Source: an uncultured Oscillibacter sp. (GTDB lineage: Bacteria > Bacillota > Clostridia > Oscillospirales > Oscillospiraceae). Taken from it: DNA of 64,000 nt. This document shows, piece after piece, positions 41,776-51,800 of the stretch (within the stretch, counting starts at the first letter, position 1; each line of letters opens with the position of its first letter). The translations under genes were made by a program, and so were the position numbers. The notes beneath the pieces were generated by a model that searched no databases, was not told where the DNA came from, and saw nothing but the letters and a program-made list of their open reading frames with translations. The stretch lies in the NCBI GenBank assembly GCA_900544615.1, contig UQVS01000001.1:62001-126000 (forward strand). Direction: 5' to 3'.

Positions 41776-42384
41776 TTATCCATCATAATGCTTTTCGTAA
41801 GCATAGTACCACGTTCCGTCATTGGATGGAACAATGCCATTTTGTTCTGTCAGAGGCTGCCAGAAAGATTCCGGCGGGTCAGGATAGTCCGCGTCCAGCC
41901 AGATGAGGGCATTGCACATCCGATAATGGCCATCAGCATATTCCTGCCAGCGTCCCTCCCGATGAAATTTGGCTGAAACAGTGCCGTCTTTTGCAACATC
42001 ACAGGAGAAGTCGGTGAAACGACCGCGGCGCAAGGACTGCCATCTTTTTTGAAACTCTTTCGGAAGCGGCTGGCAGTCGTCGGGCGTATATAAGTCCCAT
42101 TCTAATAGCCAACCAACTAACTGATCAGGGAAAATTGAGTCATCAGTGTAAACGCTGGCATACTGAGTGCCTTCCCGCATAGCATATTGGGCTAAATCCG
42201 GGGCCGACAGGACATCATGGGGGTGGGTAGCTTCTGCTTTGACAGACTGGACAAAATCCTCCATTTGAGACTGATGTCGAATCAAAATAGCCAGCGTATT
42301 TCTTTCAGAAGGAACTTGCCAGACATATCCGGCAGACAACAGGACCATGACCAGAAAAAATAGCAGCTTCCAATACTTTTTCAT
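41776..42384 (-). CDS. Unknown membrane-anchored protein downstream of the U32 gene
   Basis: 202 residues. MKKYWKLLFFLVMVLLSAG forms a signal anchor; the rest is predicted outside the membrane and rich in Trp, Tyr and Asp (FTDFSCDVAKDG, GRWQEYADGHYRMCNALIW). ATG 42384 overlaps the U32 stop (TGATG), so it is translated with it. Its base composition is more AT-rich than the U32 gene, pointing to a later addition at the operon end. No family recognised. Confidence 0.6.
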   Translation of the reverse strand: MKKYWKLLFFLVMVLLSAGYVWQVPSERNTLAILIRHQSQMEDFVQSVKAEATHPHDVLSAPDLAQYAMREGTQYASVYTDDSIFPDQLVGWLLEWDLYTPDDCQPLPKEFQKRWQSLRRGRFTDFSCDVAKDGTVSAKFHREGRWQEYADGHYRMCNALIWLDADYPDPPESFWQPLTEQNGIVPSNDGTWYYAYEKHYDG

Positions 42385-44492
42385 CAATCCACACCCCGGT
42401 AGTAAAGTCCGCGGGTGAAAGTGTTCAGGGCGGGGGAACCGTCCAGATAAGCCCTGTAAATTTCCCGGCATTCCTCCGGTGTTTCCGTGGTAAACCGCAG
42501 GCGGGCAAAGGACAATCCGCAATGCTTCCACTCCGGTTTATCCGCCAACCACACCGGCGCGCTGTTCTGGATCTCCGTCCGATGGCCGTAAGCGGGGAGA
42601 AGGGGAAATCTCGCCCCGGTGCGGTCCTGCAAATAGTTGGGTTTACGGCAGGGAGCCTGCCGGGGAACGGCGGCGTTCTCTTCACTGAGGCGGCAGCCGG
42701 TCTCATTCTGTACCAGACAGTTTTCTGTGATCATCAGGGGCAGGCGGCCGTAGACAATGGCCTCCGCAGGCAGAATCTTCCGAATGTCCCGCAGCTGGGG
42801 AAACCGCAGCTCAAAGGACAGACAGGCGGAGGCCAGCCCTTTCTGCCGCAGATAATTCAGCGCATGGCTGTTGAATACGTTCAGGCCGAAATCGCCGCAA
42901 ATCCGCAGCCCGCTGTCCCGCAGGAGGGACAGGTGGCCGATGTTCCCCGCCAGCGCGGCGGTGACGCCCAGCGCTCTGGCGTGGGCCAGCCATTGGCGGA
43001 GCTGCGATTCATCCCGATCTCTCCACACACGGGGCAAAACGGCGCACCATTCCCCGGAAAGCTCCGGCAGAGCGTCCCGCTCTGCCAGCAGCTCCAGCGG
43101 AACATAGAGACGGGCAGGGGACAGGGGCAGCAGCACTTCCGCCTGCGCCCATGCGGAGACGGAGACCGTCAGTTTCGGCGCTTCGGCGGCACAGTCCGCA
43201 TCCGGCAGAGGGGCGAACTCCAGCTCCCGGCGCTCCGGCACGGCGCAGCGTGCCTCCTCCAGCGCGGCCAGCGCGTCCCGCCGCAGGGCATTTACCGCCC
43301 CGGCAGAGAGAAACAGGCCGTCCTCCACCTGCGCGGAGCCGTCCGCACAGCGGAAGGCCGTGCCGCCGGTCTTTTGCAGGCGGGCTTCCAGATCGGCGGC
43401 CGTCAGCGCCTTGTTCTGCGCCGGTTCCGGCACGGCGCCGCTGACCGTGACCGCGTGGCCGTCCTCGTCCCAAACCGTCAGGGAGGCAGGCTGCCCTGAC
43501 TGACAGACGCAGGAAAAGTGAATGGGAACCGTCCGGGCGTCGCCTTTTTCGTACCGGGTTCGGGCTGCGGCAAACAGCTCCTTTGGCTCCGGCGCGTTTT
43601 CCGGGCGGGTACCGAACATGGCGGGACCCCGGCGGCCCTGCCAGTAGTCCTCCGTAAAGCCGGAGCGGGAAAACGCCAGCTCCAGATCTTTCTTTTCAGC
43701 AGGGGTGGGCTTGCGGCCCTCCCGGATCAGGCGGGAATAGATATCCGTAATGACCGCCACATACTCCGGCCGCTTCATGCGGCCCTCCAGCTTCAGGCAG
43801 CTGACGCCCATCCGCTCCATCTCCGCGATGCGGCCGGCAAGACAGCTGTCTTTCAGGCTGAGGGGATAGGCATTTTTCGCAGGGGCATTGAAGCCGTAGG
43901 GCAGACGGCAGGGCTGGGCGCAGGTACCCCGGTTGCCGCTGCGGCCGCCGATGAGGGCGCTCATCTCGCACTGGCCGGAATAGCACATACACAACGCGCC
44001 GTGGCCGAAGATCTCGATTTCGGCGGGGCAGCTCCGGCAGGCGGCGGCTGTGTCCGCCCCGGAACACTCGCGGGCGATGACCACCCGCTCACAGCCGTCC
44101 CGGTACAACTCGTCAACGCCGCCGCTGGTAAATACGCTCATCTGGGTGCTGGCGTGGAGAGGAAGATCCGGCAGCGCCTGCCGCAGCAGGTCGAAAAGCC
44201 CCCAGTCCTGCACCAGCACGGAATCCACACCCAGACGGCAGGCCGTCCGGGCGGCGTCCAGCGCCAGCGGCAGCTCCCGGTCTGTCAGCAGGGTGTTCAG
44301 GGTCAGAAAGACCCGGACGCCCCGGACGTGGCAGTATCGGATGGCGGCGGCAAATTCCTCATCGGTGAAGTTTTTGGCGCTCCGGCGGGCGTTGAAGTCC
44401 CCCCAGCCCAGATACACCGCGCCGCAGCCGCTTTGCACGGCGGCCCGCAGAGCCTCCGGCGATCCGGCAGGGGACAGAAGTTCCAGCGCCAT
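42384..44492 (-). CDS. U32 family protein (RlhA-like, with C-terminal extension)
   Basis: 702 residues. The N-terminal U32 domain has ELLSPAGSPEALRAAV, VYLGWGDFNAR, the signature IFGHGALCMCYSGQC (about 180) and the Cys-rich S-G-N-R-G-T-C-A-Q-P-C-R. The long C-terminal part (about 300-700) resembles the DUF3656-containing architecture of E. coli RlhA (YdcP), which hydroxylates C2501 of 23S rRNA. Although called peptidases, U32 proteins studied so far are mostly RNA hydroxylases that use iron-sulfur chemistry. The choice between rRNA and tRNA substrate is inference from length. It overlaps zapA (TAATG). Confidence 0.8.
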   Translation of the reverse strand: MALELLSPAGSPEALRAAVQSGCGAVYLGWGDFNARRSAKNFTDEEFAAAIRYCHVRGVRVFLTLNTLLTDRELPLALDAARTACRLGVDSVLVQDWGLFDLLRQALPDLPLHASTQMSVFTSGGVDELYRDGCERVVIARECSGADTAAACRSCPAEIEIFGHGALCMCYSGQCEMSALIGGRSGNRGTCAQPCRLPYGFNAPAKNAYPLSLKDSCLAGRIAEMERMGVSCLKLEGRMKRPEYVAVITDIYSRLIREGRKPTPAEKKDLELAFSRSGFTEDYWQGRRGPAMFGTRPENAPEPKELFAAARTRYEKGDARTVPIHFSCVCQSGQPASLTVWDEDGHAVTVSGAVPEPAQNKALTAADLEARLQKTGGTAFRCADGSAQVEDGLFLSAGAVNALRRDALAALEEARCAVPERRELEFAPLPDADCAAEAPKLTVSVSAWAQAEVLLPLSPARLYVPLELLAERDALPELSGEWCAVLPRVWRDRDESQLRQWLAHARALGVTAALAGNIGHLSLLRDSGLRICGDFGLNVFNSHALNYLRQKGLASACLSFELRFPQLRDIRKILPAEAIVYGRLPLMITENCLVQNETGCRLSEENAAVPRQAPCRKPNYLQDRTGARFPLLPAYGHRTEIQNSAPVWLADKPEWKHCGLSFARLRFTTETPEECREIYRAYLDGSPALNTFTRGLYYRGVD

Positions 44493-44818
44493 TACTTGCG
44501 GCTGTCCAGACGCTGCTGAAGCCGAAAGACCTCCCGCTTCAATTCGCTGACCTCGGACTGAGCCTTGGACGCCTCGTCCAGATAGCCCTTGATCTGACCC
44601 CGCAGCTGCTCGGCGGCAGCCTGAGACTTGAACAGCTCATCCGTCAGGTTTACGGCGGTGAGAACGGCGGCGTCGGTGCGGCCTACCTTGGCGGCCTCCA
44701 TCACGTCGGTCATCTTTTCACTGACGTAATTGCCGACCTTCTGCATATAGGCGGGGACCTCATCGGCCACCAGAGTGTACTCCTCTCCGCAAATGCTGAT
44801 GACAACACGGTTTGCCAT
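44492..44818 (-). CDS. zapA: Cell division protein ZapA
   Basis: 108 residues: V-V-I-S-I-C-G-E-E-Y-T-L-V-A-D-E-V-P-A-Y-M-Q-K-V at the N-terminus (globular ZapA head), D-A-A-V-L-T-A-V-N-L-T-D-E-L as the central helix, and a C-terminal coiled coil. ZapA crosslinks FtsZ filaments. AAGGAGGAAG precedes ATG 44818. An extended -10 (TGATATACT, complement of about 44898-44906) may be its promoter. It starts a zapA-U32-unknown operon. Confidence 0.88.
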   Translation of the reverse strand: MANRVVISICGEEYTLVADEVPAYMQKVGNYVSEKMTDVMEAAKVGRTDAAVLTAVNLTDELFKSQAAAEQLRGQIKGYLDEASKAQSEVSELKREVFRLQQRLDSRK

Positions 44819-44974
44819 ACAAGCTTCCTCCTTATTTTTCCTGTATGTCTCCTCTGCCCGCAGACACAGGAGCGCACTACACAACTTTACAGCATCCAGT
44901 ATATCACAACCGAGGCAAGCGTTCCACAAAAATCGTCAGAAAACGAAAAAGTTTACAACTCGCCGCTGGCCCCC

Positions 44975-45003
44975 TTGCTGTTGTGGAAAAATTCGTGTAG
45001 AAT
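44975..45003 (+). promoter_or_regulatory. Promoter of the DnaD/DnaC operon
   Basis: TTGCTG (44975-44980), 17 bases, TAGAAT (44998-45003), about 70 bases before the DnaD-like start. Confidence 0.65.
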
Positions 45004-45073
45004 AGAAAACCAAAAGAAAAAGCGGGGAAGCCGGAAGAAGCTTCTCCACGGAAAAGCGGAAAGGAGGAGCGTC

Positions 45074-45961
45074 ATGGCAAGTATTCTGATCCATACGGCG
45101 GACGAATCCGTAACCCTGACGGCGCAGGCGGTCAAGCGGCTGCTGGAGCGGGGAGACGGCGACGCGGCGCTTTTGTATCTGGCGCTCCTGCGGCACCACG
45201 GCAATGTGCAGCCCCGGTCGCTGGCCGGCGAGCTGCGGTGGGACAGAAACCGGATCGAAGCGGCGGAGCTGGCGCTGCGGGAGCTGCGGCTTCTGGCCCC
45301 GGCGGCGGAGGAGGTCCCGGAGCCTGCCGACGAAAAACCCAGCTACCAGCGGGACGACATCGCCCGCCGTCTGGAGAGCAGCGAGGAATTCCGGCTGCTG
45401 ACGGCGGAGGTGGAAAAGAAGCTGGGCAAGCGCCTCACCACCCCGGATGTGGGGGTGCTGCTGGGACTGACGGACTATCTGGGCCTGCCTGCGGACGTGA
45501 TCTATCTGCTGGTGGGGCATTGCATGGAGCGGATCGCCCGGAAATACGGGGAGGGCCGCCGTCCTACCCTGCGGCAGATCGAAAAGGAGGGCTACGCCTG
45601 GGCCAGAATGGGTGTGGACACCCAGAAGGCGGCGGTGGAGTACCTGAAGAAGTATACGGAGCGGCAGGGCGCTATCCCGCAGTATATGCGGGCGCTGGGG
45701 CTGGGCGACCGGCTGCCGGTGGCGTCTGAGGAAAAGTACCTCAACGCGTGGCAGGAGATGGGCTTTCCACCGGAGACGGTGGCGCTGGCCTGCGACAAGA
45801 CGGTGCTCAAGTGTCACGAGCTGAAATGGCCCTATTGCAACGGTATTCTGAAGCGCTGGCACGAAAGCGGCCTGCATACGCCGGAGGAGGTTCAGCGGGC
45901 GGACAAGCCGCCGGCCAAACAGCCGCCGCAGACAGGCGGCGATGCCTGGAAGTACGTATAA
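45074..45961 (+). CDS. DnaD-domain primosome protein
   Basis: 295 residues. The N-terminal winged-helix-like part (1-80) resembles DnaD/DnaB N-domains. Two DnaD (DnaB_2) segments follow: R-R-L-E-S-S-E-E-F-R-L-L-T-A-E-V-E-K-K-L-G-K-R-L-T-T-P-D-V (about 97-130) and a second ending Y-L-N-A-W-Q-E-M-G-F-P-P-E-T-V (about 225-245), then a conserved K-W-P-Y-C-N-G-I-L-K-R-W. Such proteins help load the replicative helicase. ATG 45074 follows AAAGGAGGAG. The helicase-loader-like gene comes 19 bases later. Confidence 0.85.
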   Translation: MASILIHTADESVTLTAQAVKRLLERGDGDAALLYLALLRHHGNVQPRSLAGELRWDRNRIEAAELALRELRLLAPAAEEVPEPADEKPSYQRDDIARRLESSEEFRLLTAEVEKKLGKRLTTPDVGVLLGLTDYLGLPADVIYLLVGHCMERIARKYGEGRRPTLRQIEKEGYAWARMGVDTQKAAVEYLKKYTERQGAIPQYMRALGLGDRLPVASEEKYLNAWQEMGFPPETVALACDKTVLKCHELKWPYCNGILKRWHESGLHTPEEVQRADKPPAKQPPQTGGDAWKYV

Positions 45962-45980
45962 ATAAAGGAGGGAACCTGCC

Positions 45981-46970
45981 ATGTCATACGATGGACGGCT
46001 TCTGCGTCTGGCGCAGGAACGGTATGAAGCTGACCGCAGCATCCGGGAAGCGGAGCAGGCTGCCCGCCGGGAGGCCATCTATACCAGCCGCCCCCGCCTG
46101 CGGGAGATCGACGAGGAGCTGCGCCGCACCGCCAGCCGGGTTCTGGCGGCGGCTCTGCGGCGGGGGCAGGATCCTCTGCCGGAGATCCAGCGGCTGAAAG
46201 AACAGAATCTCAGCTTGCAGGAGGAGCGGAAAGGGCTGCTGGCAGAGCTGGGGCTGACGGAGACGGCTCTGGAGGAAACGCCGCTGTGTCCCCTGTGCGG
46301 CGATACCGGCTACCGGGGCGGCGAGATCTGCCGGTGCCTGAAGGTATACTATGTGGAGGAGCAGCGCAAGGAGCTTTCCAAGCTGCTGGATCTGGGCGGC
46401 CAGAGCTTTGACACCTTCGACACGGACTGGTATTCGGATCAGCGGGCGCCGGGTAAGTCCAAGTCCGCGCGGGAGCATATGGAGCGGGTGTACGATACCT
46501 GTGTAGAGTATGCCCATAATTTCGGAAAACGGCCGGCCAATCTGTTGCTTTTCGGCCGTCCGGGACTGGGTAAGACCCATCTTTCCGCCGCCATTGCGCG
46601 GGAGGTCAGCGGCAAGGGCTTTTCTGTGGTGTATGATACTGCCGGTCATGTGTTTGAGCGGTTTGAAGCCCAGAAATTCGGCCGGGACGAAGCGGAGCGG
46701 GACGTGGAGCGGGTGCTGAACTGCGACCTGCTGATTCTGGACGATCTGGGTACAGAGCTGACCACCGCCTTTGTGCAGAGCGCCCTGTACCAGATCCTTA
46801 ACAGCCGCCTGCTGGAAAAACGATCCACCATTGTCAGTACCAACCTGATGCCGGAAGCCATCGGCCAGCGGTATTCGCCGCAGATCGCCTCCCGGATCGA
46901 GGGGGAGTACCAGCTGCTGCCCTTTGTGGGCGAGGACATCCGAACATTGAAAAAGAAGCGGGGACTGTAA
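45981..46970 (+). CDS. dnaC: DnaC/DnaI-like helicase loader ATPase
   Basis: 329 residues. The N-terminus is a coiled coil (about 15-85) followed by a zinc-type motif C-P-L-C-G-D-T-G-Y...C-R-C-L (about 93-113). AAA+ domain with Walker A FGRPGLGKTH (about 191-200), Walker B LLILDDLGTE (about 251) and a C-terminal arginine region S-R-I-E-G-E. Likely loads the hexameric helicase with the DnaD-like partner encoded just upstream. Its stop codon lies in the loop of a 10-bp hairpin. Confidence 0.9.
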   Translation: MSYDGRLLRLAQERYEADRSIREAEQAARREAIYTSRPRLREIDEELRRTASRVLAAALRRGQDPLPEIQRLKEQNLSLQEERKGLLAELGLTETALEETPLCPLCGDTGYRGGEICRCLKVYYVEEQRKELSKLLDLGGQSFDTFDTDWYSDQRAPGKSKSAREHMERVYDTCVEYAHNFGKRPANLLLFGRPGLGKTHLSAAIAREVSGKGFSVVYDTAGHVFERFEAQKFGRDEAERDVERVLNCDLLILDDLGTELTTAFVQSALYQILNSRLLEKRSTIVSTNLMPEAIGQRYSPQIASRIEGEYQLLPFVGEDIRTLKKKRGL

Positions 46971-46980
46971 GTCCCCGCTT
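46956..46980. terminator. Hairpin enclosing the dnaC stop codon
   Basis: Perfect stem AAGCGGGGAC/GTCCCCGCTT (46956-46965 with 46971-46980), loop TGTAA containing the TAA stop. No long U tract follows, so termination efficiency is uncertain. It also ends the convergent yifB region. Confidence 0.55.
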
Positions 46981-47018
46981 CCGTGCGTTAAAGAAGCCTT
47001 TTCGCAGCAATGATTTAT

Positions 47019-48536
47019 TTACCCTTTTAAAATATCCGTATTCCGATACTGGATCGCCTCGGAGAGATGCTCCACGCCGATCTGCTCCGCGCCATCCAGA
47101 TCCGCGATGGTACGGGCTACCCGCAGTACCCGGTCATGGCTCCGGGCTGTCAGGCCCATCCGCTCAAAGGCAGATTTCATCAGGGCTTCACACCGGGCGT
47201 CCAGCTGGCAGAACTGCCCGATCATGGACGGCAGCATCTGGGCGTTGCAGGGGATGCCGGTGCCTGCGAAGCGCCGGGCCTGAATGGATCGGGCGGCGTC
47301 CACCCGCCGCTTGACCTCCGCGGAGGATTCCGGTTTGAATTTCCGCCGCATGGCTTCATATTCCACCGAGGGGACATTGACGTGGAGATCGATCCGATCC
47401 AGCAAAGGGCCGGAGATCTTCTGAACGTATTTTTCCACCTCTTTATCTGAGCAGGTGCATTTCCCGGAGGGATGTCCCCGCCAGCCGCACTTGCAGGGAT
47501 TCATGGCGCACACCAGCTGGAACCGGGCGGGCAGCCGGAGGGTTCCGCCAGCCCGCGCCACCGTTACCACGCCGTCCTCCAAAGGCTGGCGCAGGGCTTC
47601 CAGCACATCCCGGTGGAATTCCGGCAGCTCATCCAGAAACAGCACACCGTTGTGTGCCAGAGAGATCTCTCCCGGCCGCATCATCGGTCCGCCGCCTGCC
47701 AGCGCGGCAGCGGAGGTGGTGTGATGGGGCGACCGAAAGGGCCGCCGGGTCAAAAGCGGATGCCTGGGGTCTGTCAGTCCCGCCACAGACCAGATGCCGG
47801 AGGTCTCCAGCGCTTCCGGGCGGCTCAGCTCCGGCAGAATAGAGGGCAGACGCTTGGCCAGCATGGATTTTCCTGCGCCGGGAGAGCCGATGAGCAGCAG
47901 GTTATGCCCTCCTGCGGCGGCAATTTCCAGCGCCCGCTTCACATTTTCCTGCCCCATGACGTCCTGTAGATCCGGCAGGCTGCCGTCCTCCGGCTTCGGC
48001 GTCCACACGGGAGCGGGGGAAAGGAGTGCCTCGTTCTTCAGGTGGGCAACCAGCGCGGCAACGTCCGGCACGCCGTAGACCGTCAGCCCCTCTGCCAGCG
48101 TGGCCTCCGCGGCGTTGTCCGCCGGGACGAACAGGGTGCGGATCCCGGCGTCCCGCGCAGCCAGCGCCATGGGCAGCACGCCGGAAACACCCCGGAGCGC
48201 GCCGGTGAGACTCAATTCCCCGATGAACGCCGCATCCTGCGGCGGTGCGGGCAGCTCCCCTGCGGCGGCCAGCAAACCCACAAAAATGGGCAGGTCATAG
48301 ACGGTGCCAGCCTTTTTGGTTCCCGCCGGAGCGAGGTTCACCGTGATCCGGCTGACGGGAAACTTGGCTCCGCAGTTTTTCACCGCAGCCCGCACCCGTT
48401 CGCGGGCTTCCCGCACGGCGGCGTCCGGCAGACCCACGATGTCAAAGGCGGGCAGGCCGCCGGAGAGAAAGCACTCGGCAGCGACCTCATATCCGGCAAT
48501 GCCGGTCAATCCAAGGGAACGCACGGTAGTGACCAT
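47019..48536 (-). CDS. YifB/ComM-family Mg-chelatase-like AAA+ ATPase
   Basis: 505 residues. N-terminal ChlI-type domain (LPAFDIVGLPDAAVREARERVRAA, PVSRITVNLAPAG), AAA+ core with Walker A GSPGAGKSMLAKR (about 215-227), Walker B VLFLDELPEF (about 301) and a zinc-like C-K-C...C-T-C-S segment (about 346-358). ComM-type proteins help branch migration of incoming DNA during transformation in some species; in others the role is unknown. ATG 48536 follows AAGGAGG. It converges with dnaC. Confidence 0.93.
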   Translation of the reverse strand: MVTTVRSLGLTGIAGYEVAAECFLSGGLPAFDIVGLPDAAVREARERVRAAVKNCGAKFPVSRITVNLAPAGTKKAGTVYDLPIFVGLLAAAGELPAPPQDAAFIGELSLTGALRGVSGVLPMALAARDAGIRTLFVPADNAAEATLAEGLTVYGVPDVAALVAHLKNEALLSPAPVWTPKPEDGSLPDLQDVMGQENVKRALEIAAAGGHNLLLIGSPGAGKSMLAKRLPSILPELSRPEALETSGIWSVAGLTDPRHPLLTRRPFRSPHHTTSAAALAGGGPMMRPGEISLAHNGVLFLDELPEFHRDVLEALRQPLEDGVVTVARAGGTLRLPARFQLVCAMNPCKCGWRGHPSGKCTCSDKEVEKYVQKISGPLLDRIDLHVNVPSVEYEAMRRKFKPESSAEVKRRVDAARSIQARRFAGTGIPCNAQMLPSMIGQFCQLDARCEALMKSAFERMGLTARSHDRVLRVARTIADLDGAEQIGVEHLSEAIQYRNTDILKG

Positions 48537-48747
48537 AGGGAGGACCTCCTTGCGGAAAATGTAAAAAATATGTGAACAGAGCAGGAGGGACATAAGATGT
48601 CTGTTCTATAGGTTGTGGCGATTTGTTTTCAGTGTACCATATTTTCCACTGATTTGGAATCAAATCCTCCAAAAAAGCAAAAAAAGTTCCATTTTTTTGT
48701 CAAATCTACAGAAAAGCGTTTTTATGTTCAAAATTTGTCAGGCTGTG
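48537..48747. other. Intergenic region between yifB and nifJ
   Basis: No gene seen. A possible minus-strand yifB promoter is TTGATT (48663-48658), 16 bases, TATGGT (48641-48636). An inverted repeat GATTTG/CAAATC (48651-48666) overlaps its -35 and could be an operator. The remainder is AT-rich without clear structure. Confidence 0.35.
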
Positions 48748-48776
48748 TTTACAAAATAACAAGGGGGTGTTATAAT
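48748..48776 (+). promoter_or_regulatory. nifJ promoter
   Basis: TTTACA (48748-48753), 17 bases, perfect TATAAT (48771-48776), giving a leader of about 90 bases. Confidence 0.8.
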
Positions 48777-48874
48777 ACTACCGTACGGCGTCCGGGAAGA
48801 GAGAGACCGGTGGCCGCAATTCGGCGGGAGCTGCTCTGCAGGCGGTATTCCGCCGCATAGGAGGTAAGAGTTTT

Positions 48875-51800
48875 ATGGCAAGAAAATTCAAGTCCATGGA
48901 CGGTAATAACGCCGCTGCATACGTCAGCTACGCATTTACCGAAGTGGCGGGTATTTATCCCATTACCCCGTCCTCTCCCATGGCAGACTATGTGGACCAG
49001 TGGGCAGCCAACGGTCAGAAGAACATCTTCGGCACCACCGTGAAGGTGTGCGAGATGCAGTCTGAGGCCGGCGCTTCCGGTACGGTCCACGGCTCCCTGG
49101 CAACCGGCGCACTGACCACCACCTACACCGCCTCTCAGGGCCTGCTGCTGATGATCCCCAATATGTACAAGATCGCCGGCGAGCTGCTGCCCGCCGTGTT
49201 CCACGTGTCTGCCCGTACCGTGGCCAGCCACGCGCTGAACATCTTCGGCGATCATTCCGACGTCATGGCCTGCCGTCAGACCGGCTTCGCCATGCTGTGC
49301 GAGAACGATGTGCAGGAGATCATGGATCTGGCTCCCGTGGCTCATCTGGCAGCCATTGAGGGTCACGTTCCTTTCATCAACTTCTTTGACGGTTTCCGCA
49401 CCTCTCACGAGATCCAGAAGGTCGCTGTCTGGGACTATGCCGACCTGAAGGAAATGTGCAACATGGACGCTGTGGATGCGTTCCGCAAGCACTCCCTGAA
49501 TCCTGAGCGCCCCACCATGCGCGGCTCTCATGAGAACGGCGATATCTTCTTCCAGCACCGTGAGGCCTGCAACAAGTACTACGAGGCTCTCCCTGATGTC
49601 GTCGAGAAGTACATGGGCAAGATCAACGAGAAGCTGGGTACCAACTATCAGCTCTTCAATTACTACGGCGCTCCCGATGCCGACCGCGTCATCATTGCCA
49701 TGGGCTCCATCTGCAATGTGGCCGAGGAAGTCATCGATTACATGAACGCCCACGGCGAAAAGGTCGGTATGGTGAAGGTTCACCTGTATCGTCCCTTCCG
49801 CGCCGACAAGCTGCTGGCTGCCATCCCCGCAACCTGCAAGGCTCTGGCCGTTCTGGACCGCACCAAGGAGCCCGGCTCCGAGGGTGAGCCTCTGTACATG
49901 GATGTTGTGGCAGCACTGGCCAACGCCAACCGCTTCAACGACATGAAGGTTATCGGCGGCCGTTACGGTCTGGGCAGCAAGGATACCCCGCCCGCATCCG
50001 TGTTCGCTGTGTACAACGAGCTGAAGAAGGATGCCCCCAAGCGCGAGTTCACCATCGGCATCGTGGACGACGTCACCCACCTGTCTCTGGACGAAGAGCC
50101 CGCTCCCAGCGTTGCTCCTGCCGGCACCATCGAGTGCAAGTTCTGGGGCCTGGGCGGCGACGGTACTGTCGGCGCCAACAAGAACTCCACCAAGATCATC
50201 GGCGACCATACCGACAAGTACATTCAGGCCTACTTCCAGTATGACTCCAAGAAGACCGGCGGCGTCACCGTCAGCCATCTGCGCTTCGGCGATCAGCCCA
50301 TCAAGTCTTCTTACTATATCAACAAGGCTGACTTCGTGGCCTGCCACGTGCCTGCCTACATCACCAAGCACTTCCCCATCGTCCGCGACGTGAAGCCCGG
50401 CGGCGTGTTCCTGATCAACTGCCAGTGGTCCGATGAGGAGCTGGCTCACCATCTGGACGCCGCTTCCAAGCGCTACATCGCCAAGAACAACATTCAGGTC
50501 TACACCATCAACGCCATCGACCTGGCCAAGCAGATCGGCATGGGCAAGCGTACCAACACCATTCTGCAGTCCGCATTCTTCTCTCTGGCAAAGGTTCTGC
50601 CTGAGGCAGAGGCCATCCAGTACATGAAGGACGCCGCCACTCATTCCTACCTGAAGAAGGGTCAGGATATCGTGGACATGAACCACAAGGCCATCGATCT
50701 GGGCGCTACTGCCTACAAGAAGTTCGCGGTTCCCGCCGACTGGGCAGATGCCACCGATACCGAGGAGACCACGACCCTCTCCGGCCGCACCGACCTTGTC
50801 AAGCAGGTCAAGGACATCATGTTCCCCGTTGGCCGTATGGACGGCGACAGCCTGCCTGTTTCCGCGTTCCTGCCCCATGTGGACGGCCAGTTCGAGCAGG
50901 GCGCTGCCGCTTATGAGAAGCGCGGCGTGTCCGTCTCCGTTCCCACCTGGGATTCTTCCAAGTGCATCCAGTGCAACAACTGCGCTTATGTCTGCCCCCA
51001 TGCTACCATCCGTCCTTTCGCTCTGACTGAGGAGGAGGCCGCCAAGGCTCCCGCCGCTGCAAAGATCGTGGACGTCAAGGCCGGCAAGGGCAAGGGCGTT
51101 TACAAGTACACCATGGCTGTGTCTCCTCTGGACTGCATGGGCTGCGGCGTGTGCGTGGGCGTCTGCCCCGTCAAGGCGCTGACCATGGTGGGTCAGGAAG
51201 AGGAAACCGCTCAGCAGGATGTGTTCGATTACTGCGTGGCCGAGGTTGCTCCCAAGGCCGATATGCAGGACAACACCGTCAAGGGCAGCCAGTTCAAGCA
51301 GCCCTATCTGGAGTTCTCCGGCTCCTGCGCCGGCTGCGCCGAGACCAGCTATGCCCGTCTCGTTACCCAGCTGTTCGGCGACCGGATGTACATCTCCAAC
51401 GCCACCGGCTGCTCCTCCATCTGGGGCGGTCCTGCCGCTACCTCTCCCTACTGCACCGATAAGAACGGCCACGGTCCTGCATGGGCCAACTCCCTGTTCG
51501 AGGATAACGCCGAGCACGGCCTTGGTATGTATCTGGGCCAGGAGGCTACCCGCAACCGTCTGGCTGACCTGACCCGTCAGCTGATCGCTGTGGAGTATGC
51601 CGATGAGTCCATCAAGGCTGCCGGCCAGAAGTGGCTGGATACCATGGCCGACGGCGCTGCCAACAAGAGCGCTTCCGCCGAGTTCATTGCTGCCATGGAG
51701 AACGTTGTCTCCGCCCGCGGCGATTGCGACTGCGACGCCTGCAAGCTGGCTCGTGAGATCCTGAAGGACAAGGAATACCTGGAGAAGAAGTCCATCTGGA

